NCBI GenBank assembly: GCA_013339765.2
Contig: CM023449.1
Location: 36,224,353 to 36,288,352, forward strand
Direction: 5' to 3'
Length of the DNA: 64,000 nucleotides
Source: Haemaphysalis longicornis
Taxonomy: Eukaryota; Arthropoda; Arachnida; Ixodida; Ixodidae
The stretch's first letter is position 1; each line of letters starts with the position of its first letter. The translations under genes and the position numbers were made by a program. This document shows positions 38,040-50,540 of this stretch, piece after piece. The notes under the pieces are model-generated. The model was not told the DNA's origin and did no database searches. It worked only from the letters and a program-made list of their open reading frames with translations.

Positions 38040-39655
38040 AGGGGGCGCTGCGCAAGCGGCTTCCGGGCAGTACTTCCGGGTAGTACAACGCTGCGCGGGT
38101 CCCGTAGGATCCCGTGTTGACAGAAGCAAAATGAGCTAGATTATTTTGCGACGTGGTCACCAGCTCATCCCCGACGCGTCCCATATATTTCAGCGATGAA
38201 CTTGGAATTAGGGGGAAAAGCTTTGCAGCGCTAAACACGTTTACAGCGCCGACGAAAGTGCCGGGACCGTGACGGCGTCTGCTACTCGCAGGTTCACCGA
38301 TCGATGGTCGTACGAAGTGAAATTTTAAGTGAAATTTCTAGTTTAAACTAATACTCTAGGTGACAAAGACTTCTCAAAAACAGTCAAGAAGAGTGACGCA
38401 ATCGGCTATGATCGCGCTTTAAAAAGCCAGCGAGTCCGGCGGACCGCGGGCTCGCCTGCTGCGCTGCGCTGCTCTTTTGCGTACCTGCACACTATGCGTG
38501 CACTTTCATAAAACAGTGCTCGTTTGCGTCGCCGTTACGAATACATGGTGCAGCGTTAGCTTGCCGTTTCGTTGCGTGTCTCAGTGACAGAATGCCGCGA
38601 CCGCCAGAAGCGTGAAATCTGTTTTGCGATTCCGAAATTACTGGCCGTAAAACAAAGTGGTCGGGCGAACTAAGAGGCCGCTCGCTTTCCTTGCTTGCTC
38701 TCGCTTTACGTAATTACGCTCTTGCAGCATACATTCTTAGTTCGCACTTAATAGCCTAGAATGAGGGACAACGGCTGAGTTCTATGCAGCCGACACGGCG
38801 GAGGGCTGGACGGCAAATCGGGTGGGAGGGGGAGGGGGGCTTTGAATGCAAAGAGAAAAAATTCTGCGAATTTCTAATAATATTTGACAATAATCTGTCG
38901 AAGTGTGAAGAGGGTGGGGGAAAATTCAACTGGAGGGTGCGAATTTTCTGTTCTTGTCTCGCTGTCTTACTCCATTTGAAGTCAAAACTGGCGTGTCGGC
39001 GTTCAGATTCGATGACCCCTGTCGACACACTCGGTGATGTTCGTATGTAAATATTCGGGGCCCCGCGCCGTGTATGCGGCTGTGTTATGTGATGTTATAG
39101 AAGTACACATCTTTGCAGGCAGCGGGCGTGTGATTTGGTGCATGTTTTGCGACCTTTTAGCGCTTAATTTGTTTATTTGACGCTATTGCCTCACCTACTC
39201 GCTAGTATACATGTACCCTGCCGTTCGTAATCGTGCGGCGTAAAACGTTACGCGAGAATCATTTAGTTTGCGAAAATACGAAACAAAATTTTCACTCGTT
39301 TCAAAGGCGGTGCCAGGCCAGCAGTGTCAGCTGCAGTCGGCTGCGCAATTCTTGCGTTCGCTTCCATGCTCCTGCTGAAGCAACCCTTTGCAGTTACCTC
39401 AGGATATAGGATGAACAGCGTTCCGTGTTGATGCTACTCGTGAACTTTCCTTTGTCGACCGCACACAAGAAGGAAAAACTTGAACTGTTGTCAAACAGTT
39501 AAACCCACCCGACCTAGCGATACTGTCCCCACGCCGAGACCAGCGCGACAGCTCGCTCAAAGGAAAGCCGATATATCGGCTTCTTTAGCGGATAATATTT
39601 TGTTTAGCCTCTGCAGCTACTTTTAAGGGGCTATTTCATACAGTATGCAGTCATT
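38040..39655. other. No recognised features
   Basis: Mixed composition with a purine-rich patch at 38820-38930. No supported genes or mobile-element ends. Confidence 0.35.
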
Positions 39656-39799
39656 TAAACACGCCACAAAGCGCCACAACCAACTTTCACTCTGGCTGGT
39701 AATTGAAAACACATGGAGCGCGGCGAGGGTCGTCTGCTTTTATACCCAGAGGCGTCGGCCGCTAGGGGCACTGCATGTCGCCAAAACTAAACTTCGCGA

Positions 39800-39954
39800 G
39801 TGAACAGCGTTGCGGCGATAATTTTAGCGCGGTTTTGATGCAGTGACTTGCTGCGGCTGCGAGCGAGCAACTCAAAATGGCGGCGCTAACGTATAAGTAT
39901 AGTGCCTAGAATATATTCTAGGCACTATAGTATAAGTGTCTCCACCCTCTGCGG
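39800..39954 (-). mobile_element. Partial MITE of the GTACAGGGT family carrying a palindromic insert
   Basis: GTTGCGGCGATAATTTTAGC onward matches the reverse strand of 41908-42010, and the end TGTCTCCACCCTCTGCGG corresponds to the MITE terminus. A 32-bp palindrome plus a 7-bp duplication interrupts it at 39891-39936. Confidence 0.75.
39898..39929. mobile_element. Perfect 32-bp palindrome flanked by 7-bp direct repeats
   Basis: The left half is TATAGTGCCTAGAATA and the right half is its exact reverse complement. GTATAAG occurs immediately before (39891-39897) and after (39930-39936), as expected for a target duplication. It looks like two transposon ends joined with nothing between. Confidence 0.8.
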
Positions 39955-40038
39955 CAGTCTTGTGTCAATTGTGGGATCCTAGCCAACCCTCCGTTCAGCG
40001 CTCCCTCTGGTGTGTTTGCACCGTTTGCTGGCCGCGGT

Positions 40039-40300
<262 letters not shown>

Positions 40301-41684
40301 GGCGACTTTGAGCGCTAAATGAGATATTTCGATAGTTAATAAGCTTACTAAACGGCCACTCCGCGCCGAGGATTGTGGCGACGACAGAGGGCACACAAAG
40401 CCACAGGCATGCAAGCAAACTGATTAGAGTAGACATGAAGCAGACGATGAGGAAGGCAAGGAAAACAGAAACAAAAAATGTTGAACGGTCAGGCGCATAT
40501 TTAGCCGTAACCACAGCCACTGTACCATGGCAAGGGGGAAATCCATAGAGTTTCTTAGTATGTATATTGTAAGAAACTCTATGGGGGAAATCCACCATGG
40601 GGAAATCTTGAAGCCGCATGCGCAGCGTTTGCTGACACGTTACAGTACGCGACCAGAGCGACCGGTCGCGACTACCGCTTGGATACTTAGTCAGCACACT
40701 TGATTGGTTAGCTAGGGCCTGATGAGCGCTGACTAGCGTATGTCGTTATTAAGCCAGAGTATTAGAAACTCTAATCGAGATATAAAAATTACAATTTTTA
40801 AAAAATCGTATAAATAAAAAAGAAATACAAATTTCATAAGTAGCGACAGCAAAAGACGCCAGTTCTAGCAGAAATTGGTTAGTTATTTTTTTAATCCATT
40901 CGCTTCCATAGCCGGCGGTTCGCCGGCCTCCGGAAAAAATGTTGTTTTTAGAACACCCCGGTAGAAGACGCTACCCTCTGCTTTCTGCCTGGTTGTTTTG
41001 TCCTCTTCACACCAGATGGACGTAGTTGTCCAGTATTCTCACACTTGGTTGTCGAAAAAAAATTGGCGGTTCTTTTGGTTCCCGTTTCTCTTTCGAGTTG
41101 CTCGCCGCCCTCGAAGCATGGCGTCGCGAAAGAAAAAAAAGCCTCACGTCACACGTGCGGGGAAATTCTCCAGCTGGTGTTCGAAAGTGACGACGACAGC
41201 GACTCTGTAGACGATCCAGAAGCTCTCTCAGACCAAGGAAGCAGCAGTAAAGGGAGTGACGTTGAGAGCGGCAGTGATTCTGAACGCGATGTGTGTGTAC
41301 CGCAAGGCGCTCTCTCCGGACCAACCCACCACCTTCCACATCATGGACATCGCTGTTTACAACAGCTACGTCTTCTCAGCCAAGATTACAGGAAGACGAG
41401 CCAGCTACACAGACTGTAAAGTCGACCTGGCGGAGCAGATGATCGAAGTGCGACGAGGCTGTGTTGCCGGGCTACCGGCGTCAAGGCAAATTGCCTGTTG
41501 CTGACTCACCAAAGCGACTAGAGGCCTGTGAGTGGGTCCACTTCCCTCAGCAAATACCCCCGAATGCCATCAAGCCAAACCAATCCAGGCAATGTCACGT
41601 CTGCAAAGCCCAGGGCAAAACGAGCGAGAGCAGGTGGGAGTGTGAGAAATGTGGGGTGACACTTCACATGCCCGTCTGCTTTAA

Positions 41685-42794
41685 AGGAGCCATGAAGAGA
41701 AAATGCAAGTTGGTTTTATTCGAAAGATTTCGTGTTTTATAGTGCCCCCAGCGCTTGTCCGGATACAAACGGTGCTTTATTCACTGAGAAATTAAACAAT
41801 TTAGGTTAAAATTTTGATTTTCCCGCTCAATCGTGCGTTTTAGTGGTCCCAAGTGATATCACAGGAACCGACCGCTCTGCAGCCTAGAGTACCTTCATTC
41901 ACGCATCCGCCGTACAGGGTAGAAACACGTAACGCTGGCGCCGCCATGTTCGGTTGCTCGCTCGCCGCCGAAGCAAGTCATTGTGTCAAAACCGCGCTAA
42001 AATTATCGCCGCAACGCGGTTTACTGAAGAAGTTTGAATCATATAGTCTGTTTCGCGTTGCTTGGTCTCGTGGGAAACGAAAAGAATAACGCGTTGAGCC
42101 CGCTGGCCCAATTGCGGAGGCACGGGACCGTTCAAAAATTGTCTCCACCCTGTACAGCGGTGTTGGTTTGTTCCCGCGTTTCTTTACGTTCCGTAACCTA
42201 GATGGCGCCACCATACCGTGGCAAGCGTTTGGTTTGTTTTTGCCCGCATTTAAACCTGGCTTGTTTTTGTTCTGGGAGAAAATATTCGTTCCCTGAAACA
42301 GTGCTCGCTCGACAAATGGGGTCACGTAAGACACCGTTGCTTGCGTCAATCGGCCAGTGTCGTCTGCGACAACCCCAAGCCCCGTAGTGCTGTGCAGCTA
42401 AACCAAAGCATGCTGTGCGCAGTACGAACAGCAGAACGCATCAGTACTTCTATGTTTACATGTGCTTTCGTAACTTCCACTGTTTGTCCCATCATTCTTA
42501 TTGCTTTGTAAAGAATGTGCCCTAAATTTAAGCGCCAATCGCTCGTTCGTCTAGTTTGTAAGCTCTACCTAATTTGCGTCTGCTTCTGCCAGCCTCCGCC
42601 AATCGCGGAGCTTAGCCCATGTGACATCACAGGTTCTGTTGCGGGAAATGAGCTGGTGGGTCGCATGACCATTCCCGTTTTTCCTAATTATGTAGCTTAT
42701 TTGAGCGAAGTTTACGTTAAAAGTGGTGTCAGTATGATTCTAACGAGACAATCTTTTGAATGAACCAAACTTGTGTTTTCTCTTCATGGCTCCT
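41685..42794 (+). mobile_element. TTAA-flanked element with AGGAGCCATGAAG ends, copy C, inside piggyBac
   Basis: TTAA at 41681-41684 and 42795-42798. The ends AGGAGCCATGAAGAGAAAAT and their inverse are as in copies A and B, but the 1110-bp interior differs apart from a nested MITE. It sits in the transposase zinc-finger coding region. Confidence 0.88.
41908..42160 (+). mobile_element. MITE with CCGC(C/T)GTACAGGGT ends, third nesting level
   Basis: The ends are CCGCCGTACAGGGTAGAAAC and, reversed, CCGCTGTACAGGGTGGAGAC. Length is 253 bp. Partial relatives lie at 37907 and 39800. It lies inside copy C. Confidence 0.8.
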
Positions 42795-43009
42795 TTAAGA
42801 TCTTCCACACACGCATGGTTTTCTGACTGCTGGGCTTTTCAACCTATTTCTTGAACAAATAAAACAAAAAGTGTTAATGTGCGATTTAAATAGCCCGAGT
42901 TGTGGAGGTTTCTTTGCGACGGCGTCGAGGGCCGCCCGCAACGCCTAAAGTTGCGCGGTACAGCACGCGGGGACGGGCGTCCGAGCGGCGGGAGCGAATG
43001 GGTTAATAA

Positions 43010-44560
43010 AGCCCTGGAGGTCAATGCATACATCCCGAAGGCAGAACCGCGTTTCGGAAGCACCAAACCAAAGTTGAGGAACGTTTTTTTTTACTAAGCT
43101 AAATAGCAATTCGGGATATATCTCGCATCACTCTTTAACACCATTGTAATTTAGGGGATTCTGAAGGCTTTGCCAGGGATCTCATCTGCCGAGACGTGCT
43201 GGTAAGTGGTGCGTATCCGATAAAACCATCTCTTGCCTGTTTGATGGGGATAACGAGGATAAAGGAGTACTGGCACGGCATTTCAAAGCTGGGATAACTA
43301 TGTAAAAGGCTTCCTTTTTATATTGGGATATCTCCCAGCAAGTTTCAACTTTAGCCGTTACGTCTAGAATATATCACACCAATTTTATATTTTTCCGCAC
43401 GAGAAAGCTCAGAATGAATACCCTTTTGCAATGGCATCAGCATGACGTCATCTGTTACTCTTGGGCCCCGAACTGTCGATGTGAGAGCTCTCGTGACGGC
43501 CAACGCGGCGGCTGCGGTTGGCGCGCGATGCCCCGCCGTGTGTACACGTCACGGTTTTGGGACTGACGTCATGCTGCCTGGAGCGTGGAGGTGGTGGAGA
43601 CCACGGCCAGTCTGAGCGCGCGCGCTCGCGCTTGTTGCGTATTGGCGATGTACACCTAACATCCTAGTTGCACAGTGAGGAAGATAGGTTCTCTCAGTAC
43701 ACGCGCGTGCACCATGCTCAAGACGGCGTAGTCAGTGAGCTCAGGGGCCATAGAAAGAGGTGGAAGGTGAAAAAAATTTTAATTCCAAAAACTGGGGAAA
43801 AACTAGGAGTAAACTAAGCCTGCTTTGATTTGACGTCTCCCTGTGAGACCAAGGAGTGCTGGAGTCTTTTACGGGAGAACATTGCAGGCTGGGATGCTGG
43901 TGTACTCTGGTACGAAAAAAGGAAGACCTGACTGCTCCACAATGTCTCCCCGCACTGTACTCTTCCGAAAGCTGAAAAAAAAATGAACAGCTGGATTCAT
44001 AACAAAATTGGTCGATAAGACGACTCTTTCTTTAGGCTGAGCTCATGCACTTCTCTAGTGAGTTAGTTCACAGTTACCATAGTTAAATTGTAAACGTTAC
44101 GTAATCCCCGTCTGCTGTCAGCACACACGAGCGCCTACGGAGGGAGCATGGTTATAGAAAACGGCTGTAACTTTTGTTCAATCGAAGCTATCCCGATACA
44201 AGTTGACAATTAGCCACTGAAGCGGCTCTAACATTACCCGAAGTTTCTTCTACATATTTATTCCTGAGGTCACTGTGAAATTGCAGATACTGTGCGATTC
44301 CCGTTTACTTTCGATATGCGTTTACGGGATGAAAATGGACAGCCCCATGTTTTTCCCCAAGAATAAAGCTGGAGTCCTTCCAAGTTTCATTCAACTAATT
44401 AACTAGAAAGTATCCTTAATCGCAAATTGGAAACGTGTTCTGTTTCGTCCATTCCTTGGACTGCGCCCAGCTTTGCGGGTCATCATCGTCCACAGACTGG
44501 AAGGACACCGATTTTCTTCTTGAGTTCCCTTCACCCAAGCAAGAGCTTGACAACATATGT
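43010..44560. other. No recognised features
   Basis: No domain-bearing frame or transposon end identified. AT-rich with runs of A and T. Confidence 0.35.

Positions 44561-44563
<3 letters not shown>

Positions 44564-44629
<66 letters not shown>
44564..44629. repeat. (GA)n microsatellite
   Basis: About 33 GA units are directly visible. Confidence 0.95.
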
Positions 44630-44631
<2 letters not shown>

Positions 44632-47600
44632 ACTACGGCAGTCGCGCAGATTGAAAGGGGTGGCGTTCCGCCGAAGATCAACTTGCCCGACCACGCGGGC
44701 AAACAAAGCCATGCATTAAGCATTAGGAGAGCCTTTGAGCAGTGATGGTAGCAAGGCGCGACTTCTTTCCCGTGCGTAAACGTTACAAAATCCTGTGCTT
44801 TTCCGCTTCAACCGTCCACCAGAACCGTCCCGGCACGTTCTTCAATCGTGCGGTGGCAGCAAGTGTTCCGTGTAACATCAAGCAAAGAAAAAATAAATTC
44901 TTGCATTAATTACATTAACAGACACGTTGCAGTAAGGTGCGCCAAGCACTCATTCTCTAAAATTGGCGTTTTTTTCCGTTTTTTGATTAGCAGCCGGTCT
45001 TCAAAACATCTAAACGCCGTCGGAGACTGAAAAGATGGGCTACGCGAATTGCGCGCCGAAATGGGCAGCAGTCGAGCGAGCGATGCGCGGTGCGGCGTCA
45101 TTAAATCCTTTCAGTCATCCTCCAGCAACAGGCCGCCTGTTTTTCCTGCTGATACGTGATTAGATGGTTGGCGTGGCACATCGTTTTTTTTGTTGTTGTT
45201 GTGCGGGAATTTTACGTCGAACACTTGAAAAGGTATGACGAGGGGTGCTGGCCAGTCCCTAGTTGCGTACGTTTGGTGGCGCCAGGGTAGCACGTGTGCC
45301 GATAAGATGCGCAACGTCACCGCTCTCGGCGCTACTTCTTGCTGGGTCCGCGCCGCGTAGCGACGCTGTAATTCTTTCTTGCTACGGGCGGAGGCGTTGG
45401 TTGCTGAGAAGGGATTGCGTTTCTTAGCAGTGTACAGCGTTGTATCTGTGCGTGTGTTGTGCGGCTTGTGCCTTTGGGAAAAACGGACTGTGACTTCGGA
45501 ACACCGGACTGTGTTGCCGGCCGTGGTTCGGGAAACCTGACTGCTATCTCGGGGCGCTTGGAACCATCGAGAGCAACACCGGCGTCGCGTCCTCGGCGAC
45601 TCGTCAAAACGGTGAGTTCCGTGGCAAAGCCGCGGGGCGAGTGTGTGCGGGCTAAGGAGCCGGGCTTAGGTATAACATTGGTCTGTTTTGACAGGGTCCT
45701 CTCGAACGGAGCGGCATTCGCTCGTGAGCCCACCGCTTCTTAGTCCGCCACTCGTGGGACATTGTCGTCGTGAAAGCCTCGCGATGGGCGGTTAGGCTTC
45801 AGCTGTCGCGGCAGCGGCGCAGTGGTCGCGTCAACTCTGCGTTGCTGCCCCTAGGCCCTTTAGCTTCCGGGACGGCAACGTAATGGCCCATGTGGGACCT
45901 ATGCGTTGTGGCCTCGATAGGGATAGCTCGCAAGCCCTCGCGAGGTTTTTGCGACGCTCAATGTCTCTTTCCGAACGCCGTGAGGACTGGGCAAGCGTCA
46001 TGTAAAATTCTAGAGGCTTTCTTTTACATTAAACTATACGGCACTGTCATGGCGTGTGCTCTACGCTAACGGCGTTCGGAATTCTCGCCAAATCATCTAG
46101 CGCCACTGAAGCACGAATCCCTGCTCAGCGGTTCGCCGCTTCCGGCGCTGTCCGGAGCGGCGGCAAAGGCGAGTGCTCGCTTTCTTTGTCCTCGGTTCGT
46201 TTCAGCCGGCCTGCCTGCAGTCTGCCGCGCGTTCCCCTCCCTTTGCGTACTGTCTCATTTCTGTTCACCTTCACGCAAACACTCACTATGGGCGTTTAGT
46301 CAGGCAGGTACACGTCTCCAATCTGTCCTGTCTTTAGCTGGCCGCTCTTTGTAATAGGTTTTCTAGCCCAATAAAGCTGTTTCGGTTTTTCCCTCGGCTA
46401 CTGTGCAGCTGAATTGCCTTCCAGCTTCCTTTTGTTCCCGCCTGGCGTGGTCCCTGGAACCCATCTTCGGTGAGTTGGCTGCCTTGCTTCTTCGGGAGTT
46501 GTTTCTTACATCGTTCTATTTTTTCTTTCGCAGGTATACCTGGCCGTGCGGCGAATTGGACATTTTTCCTGGACTTCGTTCCCTGTTGCAGTGGTCCCGT
46601 TTGCCGTGCCCCGCACCATAGCCCGTGGTTCCAGCGTCTGCCTGCAGTGTTCACATATTTGTACCTGGACTCGTGCCACCTATAGTTGCAGAAATTAAAC
46701 TGTTCACACCATAACACTCAGTGTCGCTGTCTTGAATCCTGTGCTCGCCGACTTTGTCGGCTTGAGCGCAGTGACCGCATCCAAATTTTTTTGTATAGCG
46801 GGAGAGACGACCTACCGGAATGTCGGCTGCTTAATCGGCGTTCAGCAGCGAAATATGCGCGTGCACGTATGCTCTCGCCTAAGAGTGCTGTAAGAGTCGT
46901 CTGCTACGCTGTTTTCTCGAGAGTGGTATACCCCCTATCACTGAATCTGAATGACTTTGTGCTCCACGCTGCTTAGCTACCTTTCGCAGTAGCGAAACTG
47001 CCTTGCAAGATAAAAACAGGTGGGTTGCCCTGAGAACAGCGGAGCGGACGGCGCTCCCAGAAAAGATAGTTCTATGCACGAAAATCACGGCGCTGGTAAG
47101 GCGCTGAAATCACGATCCGTCGTCGCTCCCGCTGTCTTAAAAATTTCCAACTGTAAGGCCTGCCCATGTCATCGTGGTTGCCGGAAGGGTACGTATACTG
47201 TCACTAGGGAACTTATTTCAAGAACCATCAAAATCTAGTACTCCAACAATCCTCGCCGGATTCCTGAACAAGTAATCGGCACAGTACGCGGTGCGGGTGC
47301 AAGTGCCCCGAAAGTAAACCGGCCGAGCATGCGAGCGGCGGCGAAGCTTGGAAAAAGTGCCCGTCAGCACGCACTGTCCAATGCGCAGCAGAGCGAGGGG
47401 GCGTCAGCTCACCCGGCTGGCCCGTTCTCTGCGGCTCCCCTTATCACCGACTGGAAAGAAGCGGCGATTTGCTGCCATCACGGCTGCTCAGAAGCTGTTC
47501 CAACGCTTTATGCCATGCTGTTTTCCCGTAATGGTCGGAAACGCTCATCGTCGGCGGATAGCCACCAATTTCCATCTTCGCGACTGCCATGGTTCGGGCT

Positions 47601-47705
47601 TGGCTTTGCGCAGTGGTTAGATTTCGCGTATGCTGTCAACTAATTGCTTCGCTGAAGGGAACGCAAGAAAAAAAAAGAAAACAGAGTCCATCCACTCTGT
47701 AACGA
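44630..47705. other. GC-rich stretch, unexplained; possible LTR or unannotated 5' region
   Basis: From about 45.3 to 46.7 kb the sequence is CpG-rich. It includes a TGGCGCCAGGG motif (45278) and CCAATAAAGCTGTTTC (46368), features seen in LTR retroelements, but I could not find paired LTRs or gag/pol motifs. Open frames (45459-45743 and 46054-46299, plus) have no recognised domain. Confidence 0.25.
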
Positions 47706-47711
47706 AGAATA

Positions 47712-49501
47712 GAGAGTTTTAGCTGATCGTTTCTGACGGTCCGCTCCGCTCCGATAGCAAGCGGAAGCGCCATTGCGCATGCGTGGCGCGCTAGAGCGCT
47801 AGCAGCGATACCGGAAGGGGGCCCCGGTCCGCTAACCGGGGCCTCTTAGCGGACCGTCACAGCAGCTTACGCTTCCGCGCGGAATTCCAACATGGCTGCC
47901 CCCCGCTAGGCGAGCGCGCTACGGCGAACTTCGTTTCTTCAGTTGAAACACGAGCGACGATATCGCTAAATCGCTTCCGAATAGGCAAAGGTGCCACACA
48001 CCTCAACGAGGTTTAGAAGGGAAGCGAAAAACGCCCACCGAAGCACAGGGCTGCTTCTATGCAGCGCCAAGACAGTGAGCACTGCACGGGCCCGGGCCGG
48101 CCCGAAAGCCAGGGCCCGACCCGGCCCGCGGGCCGGGCCGGGCCGCCCGAAGTCGATTATCGGCGGGCCCGTGGGCTGGGCCCGGGCTCAATGCCGCGGG
48201 CCCGGGCCGGGCTCGGGCTTGAATTCATAGGCACGGCCGTTAATAGTTCCGACGTGAAGTGTAGTTAAGAGCATCAAAATGAATATTCTTGGTTTATTGT
48301 TGCACGCTTCTTGCTGTTATTTGTTCGCATTGTTTTAAAAACGTGTTTTTCTAGGTCTGATGGTCACTATACTGCAATTTTAATGACATTTCTTGTACTG
48401 CATCAAGATTATATATTTTGGTTACGATTACAAGAAATGCCCAAGAGGGAAATGAATTAATTCAGATATCCTGGAGCTTTGCACCTATGTCTATGTATGT
48501 ACACGTGTGTTTTAAATGTCGCACCAATCAAAATGCGGCTGCCGTGGCCGGGAATCAAACTCGCGTGCCAGAGAAACACCACCGCTTAACAACCACTGCA
48601 GGTGAAGTATTTCAACGCGCGTACATACTCATTGATTCAAACGCGGATCAAAAAATTTCAGCAATACCAACTTGTGGCCTAGACAACCACGTGAAGTTGC
48701 CAAGAGTCTGGTAATCAAAGGTGATAATGTCTCTCGTGCAAGAATACGAGCTATTATTACGCCGATGTGGCGTGAACTGCAGACGGTGAAAGCTAAACTA
48801 CGTGCACTTTTAAACCCTTATTTGTTGCGTTTCAGTTCATGACGTGCTTGTACAGAATAGATGTTCCGTTTGATCGCCCGGAATATAATAAACAATCTTG
48901 CTTCAGCGTCAAAGGCCGCGCCTGGTCACACACGCGCGGGCCATCCCTAGGCCAAAAAATAAATTACCGGGCCGGGCCGGGCCTGGGCTTGAGATGGCGG
49001 GCCCCGGCCGGGCTCGGGCCAGGCTCACTTATGAATTCCCGGGCCCGGACCGGGCTCGGGCTAGGTGTTACGGGCCCGGGTTGGGCTCGGACTTCGCGAA
49101 GCGGGCTCGGGCCGGGCTCGGGCCTTAAAATCAGGCCCGTGCAGTGCTCTTAGACAGACTATTGTCTTGGCTATTCATAAGTTCATCGGCTTCTTTTAAA
49201 TGATTTAGAACCATTATACCGTATCAGCGGCTACACTATACAAAAAAGGCTAAAAGAGGCAAAAAACACGACATTTTGATTTATTTGCGCGACCGAATAC
49301 AAATTCTTATGTTTCCTTTTGGGTGAAGTTTGGTTTACACATCGCGCATGAAAAGACCAGTCACGCGAATCCTTCCCCGTCGCGGGAGATATACGCTTAT
49401 CGCTTAGCTAAAAGCCTTTCTGCTGCTGCAGACGCTCCGGTTGTGCTAAGCGGGCCGTCGGGAGCATAGCGGAGCGTCAAAAACGGTCAGCTAAAACTCT
49501 C
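47712..49501. mobile_element. TA-flanked element, GAGAGTTTTAGCTGA ends
   Basis: TA at 47710-47711 and 49502-49503 flanks inverted repeats GAGAGTTTTAGCTGATCGTT and, reversed, GAGAGTTTTAGCTGACCGTT, continuing as (C/T)TGACG(G/C)TCCGCT. It hosts the GC-rich element below. No transposase recognised. Confidence 0.8.
48077..49149. mobile_element. Nested element with GGGCCCGGGCC-rich subterminal repeats
   Basis: The ends GAGCACTGCACGGGCC are perfectly inverted. About 150-190 bp inside each end are repeats of GGGCC(C/G)GGGC(C/T) type, and the 700-bp centre is AT-rich with a scrap of SINE (GCCGTGGCCGGGAATCAAAC near 48545). Near-identical AAGACAG / TAGACAG flank it, a possible 7-8 bp target duplication. 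hAT is suspected but not shown. Confidence 0.7.
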
Positions 49502-49504
49502 TAA

Positions 49505-50297
49505 TGACCCGTAAAGCTGGGCGCAACTTGAGTGTCGCCGTTCAAGAAGTGAACGAAGCGGAACACATTTGCAATTTGCGTTTGAGGATACTGCCTAATC
49601 AATTAGCGGAATGAAACTTGAGATTACTGCTGTTTTATTCTAGAGGATAAACGCGGGTCTACCCGATTCCCTCCCGTAGAAGCCCACGTATTGAGTGCAG
49701 ACGGAAATTTCAAAAGTTTAACAACTTCAATTTGAACACCGTAATAACAAAAAGTAGACGGAACTCGGCGTAATGTTAAAGCTGTCTTAGCGGATAATTT
49801 TCATTGTAACTTGTTTCGGAATCGTTTTCATTGTACAAGAATTACAGCCGTTTCTGTAAAAATCACTTCCTACGTAAGCGACCATGTAATGACAGCAGGC
49901 GGGAATTCCGTAACGTTTACAACTTACCTGTTAAATAAGCACGAGTAAATAAAACTTGGCTTATCATAGTCATTTTAGCGGCCAACTTCAGCGTGACTTT
50001 GGTTTTTACTTTTTTTTTCTTTTTAAGGTGCTGCCTTCGGAGGAGAAAGGTGCGTGGGAACATTTTGGAGCAGTCAGGGCTTCTTTTTCCCGTACCAAGT
50101 CAGCCGGCGTCCCATCCTTCCTGCAGTGTCCTCCTGTACGAGACTCTAGGAATCCTTCGATCCTCCCGCCACAGGAAGACTTCACGCCGAAACAGACTTT
50201 GGACTTGGAGAATTTTGGAATTAAAGCACTTTCCTGAACTACCCTCGTCTCTTCCATTGCGCCTGAGATATCGCCTCCACGCAACGGTTGTTTGAAA
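49505..50297. other. No supported features
   Basis: A 93-codon plus-strand frame ends at 50237 and has a pyrimidine-rich AG before GTGCTGCCTTCGG (50029). No family is recognised, and it may be a non-coding exon. Confidence 0.3.
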
Positions 50298-50308
50298 CTG
50301 ACTGCAGT

Positions 50309-50540
50309 CACGGTGGTTCAGTGGCTAAGGCGTTGCGCTGCTGAGCACGAGGTCGCGGGTTCGATTCCCGGCCGCGGCGGCCGCTTTTCTGATGGAGGCG
50401 AAAAGCAAAAACACCCGTGTGTACGAGATTTCGGCGCACGTTAAAGATCCCCAGGTGGTCAAAATTAATCCGGAGCCCTCCACTACGGCGCGCCCCATCG
50501 CCTGCGCTGCGTCGGCGCGTTAAACGCTACAATCAATCGT
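50309..50540 (+). repeat. tRNA-head SINE, copy c, with 11-bp target duplication
   Basis: AACTGACTGCA is repeated at 50298-50308 and 50541-50551. The head reads CACGGTGGTTCAGTGGCTAA ... GGGTTCGATTCCCG, then the family body, then a CAATCAATCG tail. Confidence 0.92.

Larger units (their letters stand above)
41118..42826 (+). pseudogene. piggyBac transposase remnant (N- and C-termini only)
   Basis: ATG at 41118 starts MASRKKKKP. After a frameshift it continues with a typical acidic N-terminus (LQLVFESDDDSDSVDDPEAL then SGSDSE). Near 41290 it passes directly into a C-terminal part (LSPDQPTTFHIMDIAVYNSY) that lacks the catalytic DDD core. The Cys-rich end (QCHVCKAQG ... WECEKCGVTLHMPVCF, 41592-41683) is cut at TTAA by the nested element. 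It resumes at 42795 as K-IFHTRMVF and a stop (42824-42826). AATAAA follows at 42858. At least three frame breaks plus the deletion make it inactive. Confidence 0.85.
40895..43002 (+). mobile_element. piggyBac element, internally deleted, TTAA-flanked
   Basis: TTAA at 40891-40894 and 43003-43006 flanks inverted ends TCCATTCGCTTCC and, reversed, CCCATTCGCTCCC. It encodes the N- and C-terminal parts of a piggyBac transposase and hosts another TTAA element. Confidence 0.9.
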
